Assembly (NCBI RefSeq): GCF_040373385.1
Contig: NZ_JBDXXH010000006.1
Coordinates: 62,001-126,000, forward strand
Length of the DNA: 64,000 bases
Origin: Nitratidesulfovibrio sp.
Lineage (GTDB): Bacteria; Desulfobacterota; Desulfovibrionia; Desulfovibrionales; Desulfovibrionaceae
Direction: 5' to 3'
How positions within the stretch are numbered: position 1 is the first letter of the stretch; every line of letters begins with the position of its first letter. Made by a program: the position numbers and the translations under genes. The notes below the pieces were generated by a model. The model saw nothing but the letters and a program-made list of their open reading frames with translations. It did not search any database and was not told where the DNA came from. This document shows positions 18,651-27,147 of the stretch, in pieces.

Positions 18651-19766
18651 ATGCTCGACCTGCTGTACCGTTTCGGCATCACCCCGCGCCGCCTGGCCAC
18701 GGAATTTCCCCTGCCCGGCAGTCCGGAACGCTGCCTGACCCGCACGGCGGTGCAGGGCGACGACGGGCGGCTGTGGATGCTGGAACGGCTGGCCCCGGCG
18801 CAGGTGCCCCGGCGCGAGGCCATGGGCGACCTGCTGGCGCAACTGGCGGACCCTGCCGTGTCCGGCCCGGAACTGGCCCCGCTGGTGCCCGCCTACCTGC
18901 CGGTGGAGGATGACGCCGCGCATGAGCGCGCGCCGGATGGCGTTGCCCAGGGCGGAACCCCCATTGCCGAGGCCCCGTCGAATTCCGCCCTGCGCCATGT
19001 GCTGGCGGCGGACACCCCACCCCATGCCGGGTACTGGCAGCTTTCGCCCTTCGTGCCCGGCGCGGAACCGCCCCGCCCGGACTACCTGGACCATGCATGG
19101 CGCGGAACCGCCGTGGCCGCCCTGCTGCTGGCCCTGCACCGGGCCGGGGACAACCTGCCCGCCGGGCTGCCCCCCGCGCCGGTACCGCCGCTGCCTGCGT
19201 TCATCGCCGGGCTGCACGAGGCCGTGGCCCGCCGCATGCCGGAAGCCGCCCGCCGCCTGCACCCGGTGCGCGACGCGCTGGAAGCCCTGCCCGACGTGCT
19301 GGCCGCCCAGCCGGTGGTGCTGGCCCATGGCGACACCCACCCCCTGAATCTTATCTGGGCACCCTGCGGGGATGGCGACGCGACTCCACCATCCCCCAGC
19401 GGGCCCAATCCTTTGTCCGCGCTACGCGGGGTCATCGACTGGGAATTCGCGGGCGCGCAGCCCATGCTGTACGACGCCGCCAACTGCATCGGCTGCGTGG
19501 GGTTCGAGCATCCTTCCGGCCTTGGGCGCGGCTTTGCCGCCGGGCTTACCGCCACCTTGCGTGAAGGGGTGGCCCCGTACAGCCTTGCCGGGATACCGAC
19601 GAAAACCCTGCGCCACCTGCCGCTGATGGTGCTGGCATCCCGCTTCGGGTGGCTGTCGGAATGGCTGCGCCGCAGCGACCGGGACATGCTGGAAATGGAG
19701 TTGGACTACTGCGACATCCTGCTGCACCACCGCCAGCAGTTGGCGGACATGTGGTGCGGCGGGTAG
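18651..19766 (+). CDS. aminoglycoside-phosphotransferase-fold kinase
   Basis: A 371-aa protein of the APH/choline-kinase/homoserine-kinase II fold, presumably phosphorylating a small cytoplasmic molecule. The catalytic loop is LAHGDTHPLNLIW near residue 225 (Brenner motif HGDxxxxN), followed by GVIDWEFAGAQPMLYDAAN, the metal-binding Asp. The N-terminus (LLYRFGITPRRLATEFPLPG) is homoserine-kinase-like. The ATG at 18651 follows GGAG. It is divergent from the helicase; 18354-18650 contains no gene. Resistance should not be inferred: substrate specificity is not readable. Confidence 0.8.
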   Translation: MLDLLYRFGITPRRLATEFPLPGSPERCLTRTAVQGDDGRLWMLERLAPAQVPRREAMGDLLAQLADPAVSGPELAPLVPAYLPVEDDAAHERAPDGVAQGGTPIAEAPSNSALRHVLAADTPPHAGYWQLSPFVPGAEPPRPDYLDHAWRGTAVAALLLALHRAGDNLPAGLPPAPVPPLPAFIAGLHEAVARRMPEAARRLHPVRDALEALPDVLAAQPVVLAHGDTHPLNLIWAPCGDGDATPPSPSGPNPLSALRGVIDWEFAGAQPMLYDAANCIGCVGFEHPSGLGRGFAAGLTATLREGVAPYSLAGIPTKTLRHLPLMVLASRFGWLSEWLRRSDRDMLEMELDYCDILLHHRQQLADMWCGG

Positions 19767-19948
19767 CCGTCCGCCGCTTTCGCCATGGGCACCCTGCCGC
19801 CCCAGAGCGCACCCTCCTTGCGCCTTCGCCCATCCCGCAAACACATCGCGCCCCCCTGTACTCCCGGCGCAGGCGTGCTATATCTGCCATGATGCCCGGA
19901 CGGACGCGCCACTTCCGGCGCGCCGCCTCCGGCACGGGAGTGCGCACC

Positions 19949-20629
19949 ATGTCCACCCTGCTTCAGTCCCCCTTCATCGAGACCGCAACGTCGACGCTGG
20001 CCGCGCTGGCGCAGCTCTTGCCCCTTTCCGCCCTGCTGGTGGCCGTCCTGCTGCTGCCCGCAACGGCCCGCGCCGCGCAGGCCGGCACACCACGGGCGCC
20101 AACCGGCACGACGGCTACCGCCGTGTTCGCCGGGGGCTGCTTCTGGTGCATGGAAAAACCCTTCGACCAGTTGGACGGCGTGCTGGAAACCACCTCCGGC
20201 TATACCGGCGGCAACGTGGATGCGCCCACCTACAAGCAGGTGTCCTCGGGCCTCACCGGGCATGCCGAGGCCCTGCGGGTAACCTACGACCCGGCCAGGG
20301 TAACCTACGAAACCCTGCTGGATGTCTTCTGGCGCAACGTGGACCCGCTGGACGCGGGCGGCCAGTTCTGCGACCGGGGCAGCCAGTACCGCTCGGCCAT
20401 CTTCGTGGCCGATGCCGCGCAACACCATGCCGCCGAGGCCAGCAAGAAGGCCATCGAGGCGCGGTTGGGCAAACCCGTGGCCACCAGCATAGAAGACGCA
20501 TCCACCTTCTGGCCCGCCGAGGAATACCATCAGGACTACTACCGCAAGAATCCCATCCGCTATGCCTACTACCGGACCGGCTGCGGACGCGACCGGCGGC
20601 TGGAACAGGTCTGGGGCGCGGAAAAGTGA
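19949..20629 (+). CDS. msrA: exported peptide methionine sulfoxide reductase MsrA
   Basis: A 226-aa MsrA that reduces methionine-S-sulfoxide in proteins. An N-terminal hydrophobic segment ending in ATARAAQA (residues about 20-48) marks it as exported, so it repairs periplasmic proteins and would need electrons from a DsbD-type system; a DsbD is encoded at 48156. The catalytic motif GGCFWCME lies near residue 67, and GHAEALRVTYDP and EEYHQDYYRKNP are family landmarks. GGGAG is eight bases before the ATG at 19949; the frame is open upstream without a ribosome site. No MsrB domain is fused. Confidence 0.93.
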   Translation: MSTLLQSPFIETATSTLAALAQLLPLSALLVAVLLLPATARAAQAGTPRAPTGTTATAVFAGGCFWCMEKPFDQLDGVLETTSGYTGGNVDAPTYKQVSSGLTGHAEALRVTYDPARVTYETLLDVFWRNVDPLDAGGQFCDRGSQYRSAIFVADAAQHHAAEASKKAIEARLGKPVATSIEDASTFWPAEEYHQDYYRKNPIRYAYYRTGCGRDRRLEQVWGAEK

Positions 20630-20659
20630 CCCGCGCGTGAGAGCATTTCCCGAAAACGA

Positions 20660-20695
20660 GAAAGGACGCCGCCCATGATGGGACGGCGTCCTTTC
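20660..20695. terminator. bidirectional terminator between msrA and radical SAM gene
   Basis: AAAGGACGCCG pairs with CGGCGTCCTTT around a loop that can extend the stem. A-rich and T-rich flanks allow use from both convergent genes. Confidence 0.82.
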
Positions 20696-20755
20696 CGTTT
20701 ATCTGTCCTCTTCCCGTACCAGGGCAGGTGGCACCGCCGAAGGCTTCATCCGCCC

Positions 20756-21706
20756 TCAACCGCACCGCCGTCGCCCGGTACAGCCCGGCATGCCTGCCCT
20801 ATCCGATATACCCGGCAGTCCCGGCAAGTCATGCTCCCGGCGCGGCGTGTCCGTATTCGGGGGCAGCAGCCCCAGCCCGCCCAGCGTGCCGCCGTCGCCC
20901 AACAGTCCGGCGGCGTCGGCCCGGCAGCGGGCACAGTGGCGCATCTGCGGCAGATGGCGGCCCGCAGCAGCGCGCACGGCATCCATCATCTGCGGCCCCG
21001 GCGCGTTCACCCCGCCCAGCGGCGTGGACGCGACCGGGATCAGTCCGATGCAGTTCATCAGCGATGCCCCCAGCGCGGCGGCGCGCCGGGCAACCGCCTC
21101 CACGTGGGCATCGTTGACGCCAGGCACCACCACGGTGTTCACCTTCACGGCAATGCCCGCCCGCGCAAGGCGCGCCAGGCCTTCCTCCTGCCGGGCCAGC
21201 AGGTGCGCCGCCCCCTCCGCGCCATGCAGCGCGCGGCCATCATCCGCCGTCACATGCGCATACAGGCGCGCGCCCAGTTCCGGGTCCACGGCGTTCAGGG
21301 TCACGGTAACGTGCCCCACGCCCAGCGCGGCCAGCGCATCCACATGCTCCGGCAGAGCCAGCCCGTTGGTGGACAGGCACAGCAGCAGGCCCGGATGCGC
21401 CCGGCGTACAAGGGCCAGGGTTTCCAGCGTGGGGCCGGGGTCCGCCAGCGGGTCCCCCGGTCCGGCAATGCCCACCACCGAAAGGTGCGGCAGGGCCGCC
21501 ACGGCCCGGTCCACCAGTTGCGCGGCCTCTGCCGGGTTCAGCACGCGGCTGGTCACGCCGGGGCGCGATTCGTTGACGCAGTCGTGCCGCCGGTCGCAGT
21601 ACCCGCAACGGATGTTGCAGGCCGCCGCCACCGGCAGGTGGATGCGCGCATGCGTTGCGTGCGCCCCGGCGGTAAAGCACGGGTGGCGCGAATCGCCCGC
21701 GCTCAT
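20756..21706 (-). CDS. NifB-like radical SAM protein
   Basis: A 316-aa radical SAM enzyme with the full NifB layout: HPCF near residue 8, the radical SAM triad CNIRCGYC (about 31-38), DRRHDCVNESRPGV, VGIAGPGDPLA, CLSTNGLALPEHVD, VKVNTVVVPGVND, and C-terminal MRHCARCRADAAGLLG. Thus the cysteines that bind the SAM cluster and the two extra K clusters of NifB are all present. NifB fuses two 4Fe-4S clusters and inserts carbide to make the nitrogenase cofactor precursor. No nitrogenase gene is in view. Its ATG overlaps the stop of the upstream ferredoxin gene (ATGA), so the two are translationally coupled. No NifX domain. Confidence 0.85.
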   Translation of the reverse strand: MSAGDSRHPCFTAGAHATHARIHLPVAAACNIRCGYCDRRHDCVNESRPGVTSRVLNPAEAAQLVDRAVAALPHLSVVGIAGPGDPLADPGPTLETLALVRRAHPGLLLCLSTNGLALPEHVDALAALGVGHVTVTLNAVDPELGARLYAHVTADDGRALHGAEGAAHLLARQEEGLARLARAGIAVKVNTVVVPGVNDAHVEAVARRAAALGASLMNCIGLIPVASTPLGGVNAPGPQMMDAVRAAAGRHLPQMRHCARCRADAAGLLGDGGTLGGLGLLPPNTDTPRREHDLPGLPGISDRAGMPGCTGRRRCG

Positions 21707-22530
21707 CGCGGTTGCCGCCCCATGCCGATGCAGTCCTGCGGGCACGAGCCGATACAGTCCCCGCAGTTGGTACAGTTGGTTTCCCCGGGCCGCGTGGCCA
21801 TGTAGCAGACCTTGCGGCACTTGTCGCAACCGTTGCAGGCGTCGGTCTTGTACACCGCAAACGGGGCGAAACGGCGCACCACTTCCAGCACCCCGCCCGC
21901 CGGGCAGGCAAAACGGCACCACGCGGCGGACACCGCCACACCCAACGACAGAATGCCCACCACCGTCCATGTGCGCACCAGCCACAGCGGCATGGCGTGC
22001 TCGAAGGTAAGGGCCACCGCGCCAAGGAATTCCCCGGTGCGGATGGGCACGTTGACGCGCGGCTGCCCCAGTACGAAGTAGGCCCACAGGGCCAGCGCCA
22101 GTCCGCCGTACTTGCCGAAGGGCAGCAGGCGCGCGGCCAGTCCGCCGGGCTTCAGGCGCAACGGCGCAAACAGGCCAAGCAGGCGGTTCACCGTGCCGCC
22201 GGGGCAGGCCCACCCGCAGAAGGCACGGCCGAACAGCGCCGCCAGCGCCAGCCACCCGGCCCACACGCCCCAGAACATGGTGAACAGCCGCCCGTGGCAG
22301 GCCACCACCGGACAGTTCTGGCAACTGATGTACGGCACCACGAACGGACAGCGAAAGATGCCGTAGAACGACCACTGGCCGATCACCAGCAGCATGACGA
22401 CCTGCACCGCCCGGTTCCACAGGCGCAGGGTGCGGGCGCGCGCGCCCTGACGCACGGCGCGGGGCTTCAGTTCCGTCAGGTTCGCCGCGCCGCCCGCCGC
22501 AGGCGCGGTGTTCACGCCCGCATCAGACAT
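21703..22530 (-). CDS. NapH-like membrane 4Fe-4S ferredoxin
   Basis: A 275-aa membrane iron-sulfur protein. Four or five hydrophobic spans alternate with cysteine motifs in the NapH/NosR-type pattern: FRCPFVVPYISCQNCPVVAC, GRAFCGWACPGG, AAWCRFACPAGG. The C-terminus carries two 4Fe-4S ferredoxin motifs, CNGCDKCRKVC and CTNCGDCIGSCPQDC. It should pass electrons between the membrane and a partner. The gene overlaps the upstream binding-protein gene by 8 nt and the downstream NifB-like gene by 4 nt, so the three form a tight operon. Confidence 0.85.
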   Translation of the reverse strand: MSDAGVNTAPAAGGAANLTELKPRAVRQGARARTLRLWNRAVQVVMLLVIGQWSFYGIFRCPFVVPYISCQNCPVVACHGRLFTMFWGVWAGWLALAALFGRAFCGWACPGGTVNRLLGLFAPLRLKPGGLAARLLPFGKYGGLALALWAYFVLGQPRVNVPIRTGEFLGAVALTFEHAMPLWLVRTWTVVGILSLGVAVSAAWCRFACPAGGVLEVVRRFAPFAVYKTDACNGCDKCRKVCYMATRPGETNCTNCGDCIGSCPQDCIGMGRQPR

Positions 22531-23383
22531 CCTTCACCCCCAGCTTTTCCACCAGTTCCTGCCCGCGCGGCGAAATGGCAGGGATGAACCCGGCCCGCTC
22601 GAAGTGCGCCTGCCCGTCGGGAGACGTTACCCATGCCACATAGTCGTCGGCCAGGGCGCGGTCGCGCGCTTCCTGCATGACGCCCACGGTGAAGGTGAGC
22701 GGCGGCGGCGGAAACAGCCCGGCGGGAATTTCCACGATGTCCAGCCTGCCCGCGAACTGGGGCAAGCGGGTGACCCGCAGTTCCACGATCATGGCGTCGG
22801 CCTTGCCGGTGGTCACCGCCTCCACCGAACGCTGCACGCAGGTGCCGGGGTCGGCCACGTTGGCCATCACCGCATCCAGGCAGCCAGCCTTCTTGAGCAG
22901 CCCGACCACCGCCGCGCCGCCGGGGGGCGAGGCCTCTGGCGCCATGGCCACCCGCACCCCCTTGCGGGCCATGTCGTCCACGGAGCGCACGTTGCCCGGA
23001 TTGCCCGTGGGCGTGACAATGACGTAGCTGGTGAAGCACAGCGGCTTGAAATAGGCCATCCGGCCTTCCGCGCGCAGCTTTTTGGCAAGATCCAGCACCC
23101 GCCCGGCGAACACCTCTGTCGAGCCGCTGCCCAGCAGGGACTTGCCCAGCGCCGCCGCAAACGCCCCGGTGTACACCACCGCCGCGCCGCTGCGCCGCTC
23201 GTACTCCGCATGGGCGGGCTGCATGGCTTCCGCCAGCCCCCCGCACGACCATACCTGCAACCTGCCGCCGGGGAATGGCGCGGCCTGCGCCGCCCCCGGC
23301 AACGAGGCGGCGGCCAGCCCCGCCACCCCGGTCAGCGAGGCGCGCAGAAACCCGCGCCGCCCCTCGTTCTGCAACTGACGCAT
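22523..23383 (-). CDS. Tat-exported ModA-like substrate-binding protein
   Basis: A 286-aa periplasmic binding protein of the ModA/WtpA type. The N-terminus is a Tat signal (RRGFLRASLTGVAG, then a cleavage site near GAAQA-AP), which is unusual for a simple ModA and suggests folding before export, perhaps around a cofactor. Landmarks: LQVWSCGGLAEAMQPAHAEY, STEVFAGRVLDLAKKL, SYVIVTPTGNPGNV, and C-terminal YVAWVTSPDGQAHFERAGF. GGAGG precedes the ATG at 23383. First gene of the operon; no ModB or ModC partner lies nearby. The ligand could be molybdate, tungstate or another oxyanion; this is not readable. Confidence 0.8.
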   Translation of the reverse strand: MRQLQNEGRRGFLRASLTGVAGLAAASLPGAAQAAPFPGGRLQVWSCGGLAEAMQPAHAEYERRSGAAVVYTGAFAAALGKSLLGSGSTEVFAGRVLDLAKKLRAEGRMAYFKPLCFTSYVIVTPTGNPGNVRSVDDMARKGVRVAMAPEASPPGGAAVVGLLKKAGCLDAVMANVADPGTCVQRSVEAVTTGKADAMIVELRVTRLPQFAGRLDIVEIPAGLFPPPPLTFTVGVMQEARDRALADDYVAWVTSPDGQAHFERAGFIPAISPRGQELVEKLGVKDV

Positions 23384-23793
23384 GAACACCTCCGCGTGTA
23401 CTGTGTAGTGGCGCCCACCCTATACGTCGCGCGGCGCACCCACAAAGCGGAATAGTCAATTCATTCAGCGCCATTCGATAGTCACAGCCTATACAAACAG
23501 CCGGACGGATGATGCTTTCCGCGACACTCCGAAGTCCTCGGCCCGCCGAATATTTACGGATGCAGTCACGAATCTTCAAAAATTCCTGCGAAGAATTTGC
23601 CGCGCCATTCCTGAATGCAGTGCCACTGCAACACAGCCATGCTGCATACCCTGCTTCGCACCTTGACGAGGGCGACGAAAGGCGGTGTAGTCCTCCACAG
23701 TCCCCCCTGCCCCGCAGGGATGGGACCGCAGGCCATCCCGCGCCCGCACATGCCGGGCAGCATCCCTCACCTCACGTGCAATCCGGAGGCATC
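23384..23793. other. divergent intergenic region
   Basis: About 410 nt between the ModA-like gene (minus) and aldA (plus). It should hold promoters for both; a candidate aldA promoter is listed. No gene is supported. Confidence 0.55.
23663..23691 (+). promoter_or_regulatory. candidate sigma70 promoter of aldA
   Basis: TTGACG at 23663-23668, 17-bp spacer, TGTAGT at 23686-23691, about 100 nt before the aldA ATG. Confidence 0.45.
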
Positions 23794-25227
23794 ATGAAGG
23801 CTTACAAGCAGTACATCGATGGTTCCCTGGTTTCCTCCAGCAGCAAGGACGTCATAGAGGTCGAAAACCCGTTCACCGGCAAGATCGTATCCACCGTGCC
23901 CAACGGCAACGAGGCCGACGCCGGGCGCGCGCTTGATGCGGCCCGCGCCGCGCAGCCCGCCTGGGCGGCCCGCAGCGCCCCCGACCGCGCGGGATACCTG
24001 AAGAAAATGGCGGAGCTCATCCGCAAGCACCGCGTTGATCTGGCCCATATCCTGGTGGAAGAGCAAGCCAAGGTGCTGCCGCTGGCGCAGGTGGAAATCG
24101 ACGTCACCGCCGAATACTTCGACTACTACGCCGGATGGGCGCGCATCTACGAAGGCGAGATCATCCAGAGCGACCGCCCGCGCGAGAGCATCTTTCTGAT
24201 GCGCAAGCCGGTGGGCGTATCCGTGGGCATCTGCCCGTGGAACTTCCCGTTCTTCGTCATGGCCCGCAAGGTGGCCCCGGCGCTGCTCACCGGCAACGCG
24301 GTGGTCATCAAGCCAAGCTCGGTCGCCCCCAACACCATCATGGCCTTTGCCGAACTGCTGACCGGGCTGGACCTGCCGCACGGCGTCCTCAACATCATCA
24401 CCGGCGCGGGCGGCACGCTGGGCGAAGCGCTGGTGCGCAGCCCCATTCCGGGCATCATTTCGCTGACCGGCAGCGTGGAGGCGGGCCAGCGGGTCATTGC
24501 CTCGTCCGCCAAGAACATCACCAAAACCTCGCTGGAACTGGGCGGCAAGGCCCCGGCCATCGTCTGCGCCGACGCCGACCTGGAACTTGCCGCCAAGGCG
24601 GTGGTGGCCTCTCGCGTGATCTTCAGCGGGCAGGTGTGCAACTGCGCCGAACGGCTGTACGTGGACGCGCGCATCGCCGACCAGTTCACCGACATGCTGG
24701 CCAAGGCCTTCAAGGCCGTGACCTACGGCGACCCCATGGCCGCCACGGCCCCGGACATGTCCAGCCAGGTCAGCGCGGAACAGCAGAAGAAGGTGGCGGA
24801 CATGGTGCAACGCGCCGTGGAGGACGGGGCGCACGTGATCACCGGCGGGCACATCCCGGATACGCCGACCGGCCACTTCTACCAGCCCACCCTGCTGGGC
24901 GGCTGCCGCCAGGCCATGGAGATCGTGCAGCAGGAAATCTTCGGCCCGGTGCTGCCGGTGCTGACCTTCACGGACCTCGACGAGGCCATCGCCCTGGCCA
25001 ACGACAGCGACTACGGCCTGACCTCGTCCATCTTCACCACCAACGTGAACAGCGCCATGTACGCCATGAACCGCCTGAAGTTCGGCGAGACGTACGTCAA
25101 CCGCGAGCACTTCGAGGCCATGCAGGGCTTCCACGCCGGGTGGCGCAAGTCCGGCATCGGCGGGGCCGACGGCAAGCACGGCCTGATGGAATACCTGCAA
25201 ACCCACATCAGCTACGTGCAGTGGTAG
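23794..25227 (+). CDS. aldA: lactaldehyde/glycolaldehyde-type NAD-dependent aldehyde dehydrogenase
   Basis: A 477-aa aldehyde dehydrogenase closely resembling E. coli AldA along its whole length. Shared stretches include EYFDYYAGWARIYEGEIIQS, GICPWNFPFFVMARK, SLELGGKAPAIV with the general-base Glu, the catalytic Cys in FSGQVCNCAERLYV (about residue 285), and the C-terminal HFEAMQGFHAGWRKSGIGGA. It oxidises lactaldehyde or glycolaldehyde to lactate or glycolate. CCGGAGG lies six bases before the ATG at 23794. Monocistronic, ended by a strong terminator. Exact substrate is inferred from similarity. Confidence 0.9.
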   Translation: MKAYKQYIDGSLVSSSSKDVIEVENPFTGKIVSTVPNGNEADAGRALDAARAAQPAWAARSAPDRAGYLKKMAELIRKHRVDLAHILVEEQAKVLPLAQVEIDVTAEYFDYYAGWARIYEGEIIQSDRPRESIFLMRKPVGVSVGICPWNFPFFVMARKVAPALLTGNAVVIKPSSVAPNTIMAFAELLTGLDLPHGVLNIITGAGGTLGEALVRSPIPGIISLTGSVEAGQRVIASSAKNITKTSLELGGKAPAIVCADADLELAAKAVVASRVIFSGQVCNCAERLYVDARIADQFTDMLAKAFKAVTYGDPMAATAPDMSSQVSAEQQKKVADMVQRAVEDGAHVITGGHIPDTPTGHFYQPTLLGGCRQAMEIVQQEIFGPVLPVLTFTDLDEAIALANDSDYGLTSSIFTTNVNSAMYAMNRLKFGETYVNREHFEAMQGFHAGWRKSGIGGADGKHGLMEYLQTHISYVQW

Positions 25228-25319
25228 ACGGGGCGCAGGCGCGGAAAGGACCGCGAACGCCATTCCCGGCATCGGATATTACCGGCTGAACGCTTGGTAT
25301 TGCCCACTCCACCAACAAA

Positions 25320-25353
25320 AACCGGCTCCCCTCGCGGGGAGCCGGTTCCTTTT
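25320..25353 (+). terminator. intrinsic terminator of aldA
   Basis: AACCGGCTCCCC / GGGGAGCCGGTT around a short loop, then CCTTTTTC, about 90 nt after the stop. Confidence 0.88.
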
Positions 25354-25405
25354 TCATTTCGTCGTGACGCGCCCTCAGGCAAACAGGCCATTTGCCTTTG
25401 GGTGG

Positions 25406-25543
25406 CGTTGGCACTGCGGAGATTTTTGTTCTCTGCCGAGGAAGAACGATTTTTTATGAAAGGAGTGTACTCTTCTCGTACTCGACTGGAATAAAAAACT
25501 TTTCTGACGCAGGCAGGGGACAAAAGGACCGCAGTGGCAACGG
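25406..25543. repeat. dispersed palindromic element, copy 1
   Basis: About 138 bp, an imperfect palindrome: outer arms GTTGGCACTGCGG (25408) and CCGCAGTGGCAAC (25529), middle arms ATTTTTTAT / ATAAAAAA, inner GTAC / GTAC. About 75% identical to copy 2 at 56179-56324 in the same orientation, except that the outer arms differ in sequence yet remain complementary within each copy. It begins about 10 nt beyond the stop of the minus-strand NYN gene. The flanking 25228-25405 holds only the aldA terminator. Confidence 0.85.
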
Positions 25544-25553
25544 CTGCCGCCCC

Positions 25554-26810
25554 CTAATCGCCCATGGATTCTTTAGGGAGTATCCACACCATCAGCATCT
25601 GCTGTTCCGGCTTGGTCAGGTCGATCTGCGACATGCGGCACAGGTCGTAGGCGTTGCGCAGAAAGGCCTTGCCCACCTCGCGCAGGTTCACGCCGTCCTG
25701 CTCGTTGAGGGGGTAGCCCCCGCGCGCAATGCCCACCAGCACGAAATTCACGTGGCCCCGCGCGATGGGCAGGCCCGCCTCGACGCACCGGTCGCGCACG
25801 TTGCGCGAGGTGGTGGTCATGAAGAACCCGTTGGCGTTGACTTCTTCCACGATGATGCCCAGCAGCTGCCGGAAATGGTCGGGCCGCAGCAGGGGCATGT
25901 CGGTCAGGCGATGCACCTTCAGGGCAAAGTCGTACAGGTCGGGGTAGCGCGAGCGAAAGTCGTCGTGGGCGTCGCGTTCCTCGGGCTGTTCGTGGCGTTC
26001 CGGATCGTACAGGTAGCCGGGGGGCACCGCCGAAAATTCCAGCCCCTTCAGGTCCAGCGCGTCCAGCAGGTCGCGCAGGCGACCGTAGCCGAACCAGTCC
26101 GTGCCGGGGTCCACCTCGCGCTGAAGGGTCTGGGCCAGCGAGGCAACGCCCACGGCGGCAGGGGCATCGGCCACGATGCGGCGCACCACCTCGGCCACGC
26201 GGGCCAGGCGCTCGCCGTTGCCGCGCGGGGCATACGGGGCGGGCGCGGACACGGGCTCCGCCGGGCGTTCGTCTTCAAGGGCCTGCTGCACGAACCAGTC
26301 TTCGCGGATGCGCCACGAGGCGGCGGCGGTGTACGCGGGCGAGGTGTAGCCCACGGAAAGCACCAGCGGACGGCGGGCGTGCTCCTGCAACCGGATGAGC
26401 AGCGGTGTGAAGTCCGCGTCGCCGGAAAGAATGATGAACTCGTCGAAGCGGGTGGAGTGGTTCAGCGCATCCATGCAGTCCATGACCAGATGGATGTCGG
26501 CGCTGGTCTTGCCCTGATTGGTCAGCGGCGGGCAGTCCACCACCTGGAAGGCGGCGCGGATGAAGAACGGACGGAATTCGTGGAAGCACTGCGGATTCAT
26601 GTAGCAGATGCGCTTCAGAATGCGGCGGCGCACGCCGTCGCCGTACAACATGCGCAGGGCATGGCCTTCTATCCACTTCACCCAGCGCTGGGGGTTGGTG
26701 GCGAAAGCGCGGGCGACATCTTCGTCCTGTTCGCGCAGGCGGGAATAGATATTGTCGAAATCCACATACAGCGCGGCATATACTTCATCGAAGCCGGTAA
26801 ATCGGCCCAT
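25554..26810 (-). CDS. NYN-domain (PIN-like) protein with C-terminal LOTUS-like region
   Basis: A 418-aa protein whose N-terminal about 190 residues are a NYN/LabA-type nuclease-like domain: ALYVDFDNIYSRL near residue 14 and FIILSGDADFTPLLIRL near residue 135 supply the conserved acidic residues. Downstream, two regions (about 210-290 and 320-400) with short helical blocks such as GTDWFGYGRLRDLLDALDLK fit OST-HTH/LOTUS domains, which bind RNA. The start at 26810 is the second of two close ATGs, seven bases after AGGAG. Probable RNA-processing enzyme; target unknown. The dispersed palindrome copy 1 follows its stop codon. Confidence 0.82.
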   Translation of the reverse strand: MGRFTGFDEVYAALYVDFDNIYSRLREQDEDVARAFATNPQRWVKWIEGHALRMLYGDGVRRRILKRICYMNPQCFHEFRPFFIRAAFQVVDCPPLTNQGKTSADIHLVMDCMDALNHSTRFDEFIILSGDADFTPLLIRLQEHARRPLVLSVGYTSPAYTAAASWRIREDWFVQQALEDERPAEPVSAPAPYAPRGNGERLARVAEVVRRIVADAPAAVGVASLAQTLQREVDPGTDWFGYGRLRDLLDALDLKGLEFSAVPPGYLYDPERHEQPEERDAHDDFRSRYPDLYDFALKVHRLTDMPLLRPDHFRQLLGIIVEEVNANGFFMTTTSRNVRDRCVEAGLPIARGHVNFVLVGIARGGYPLNEQDGVNLREVGKAFLRNAYDLCRMSQIDLTKPEQQMLMVWILPKESMGD

Positions 26811-27117
26811 GTGCATCTCCTGTGGGGGAAAACGTACGGTCAATTCGCTGGATATCTTACACCCATGCGATGGATGCGGCAACGGAAACATCGGCAGGCG
26901 CGGAGTAGACACTTACCACGCGAGACAAGAACAAATCACACGGTCCGACATTTCTTCACACACGTCCCATCCGTCTCGCACGGACCACGCCGGGGCGTGC
27001 CCCGTCATATCCTGCCATGTCCCGTCATGCCGCGATGCAGGCACGCAACGCCCCCCGTGCGCAGGCACACGGGGGCTGGGCAATGCGTCGGGGTATGGGC
27101 GTTGCCGAAGGCGGACA

Positions 27118-27144
27118 CTGGCGGGCGGCTCCACCGCCCGCCAG
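27118..27144 (-). terminator. hairpin after uvrA
   Basis: Perfect 11-bp stem CTGGCGGGCGG / CCGCCCGCCAG with a five-base loop, directly after the uvrA stop. A second GC hairpin lies at 27050-27075. No T-run. The rest of 26811-27117 holds no gene. Confidence 0.55.
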
Positions 27145-27147
27145 CGT

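Noticed and set aside
18651..19766. Aminoglycoside resistance gene
   Set aside because: The fold and Brenner motif are shared by many metabolic kinases; the N-terminus is closer to homoserine-kinase type, and there is no mobile context.
20756..23383. Part of a nitrogenase (nif) cluster
   Set aside because: Only a NifB-like gene is present; no nifH, nifD, nifK, nifE, nifN or nifV within the window.
25406..25543. Short protein genes inside the palindromic elements
   Set aside because: Both strands stay open in one frame in both copies, but there is no ribosome site and the pattern is explained by inverted-repeat structure.
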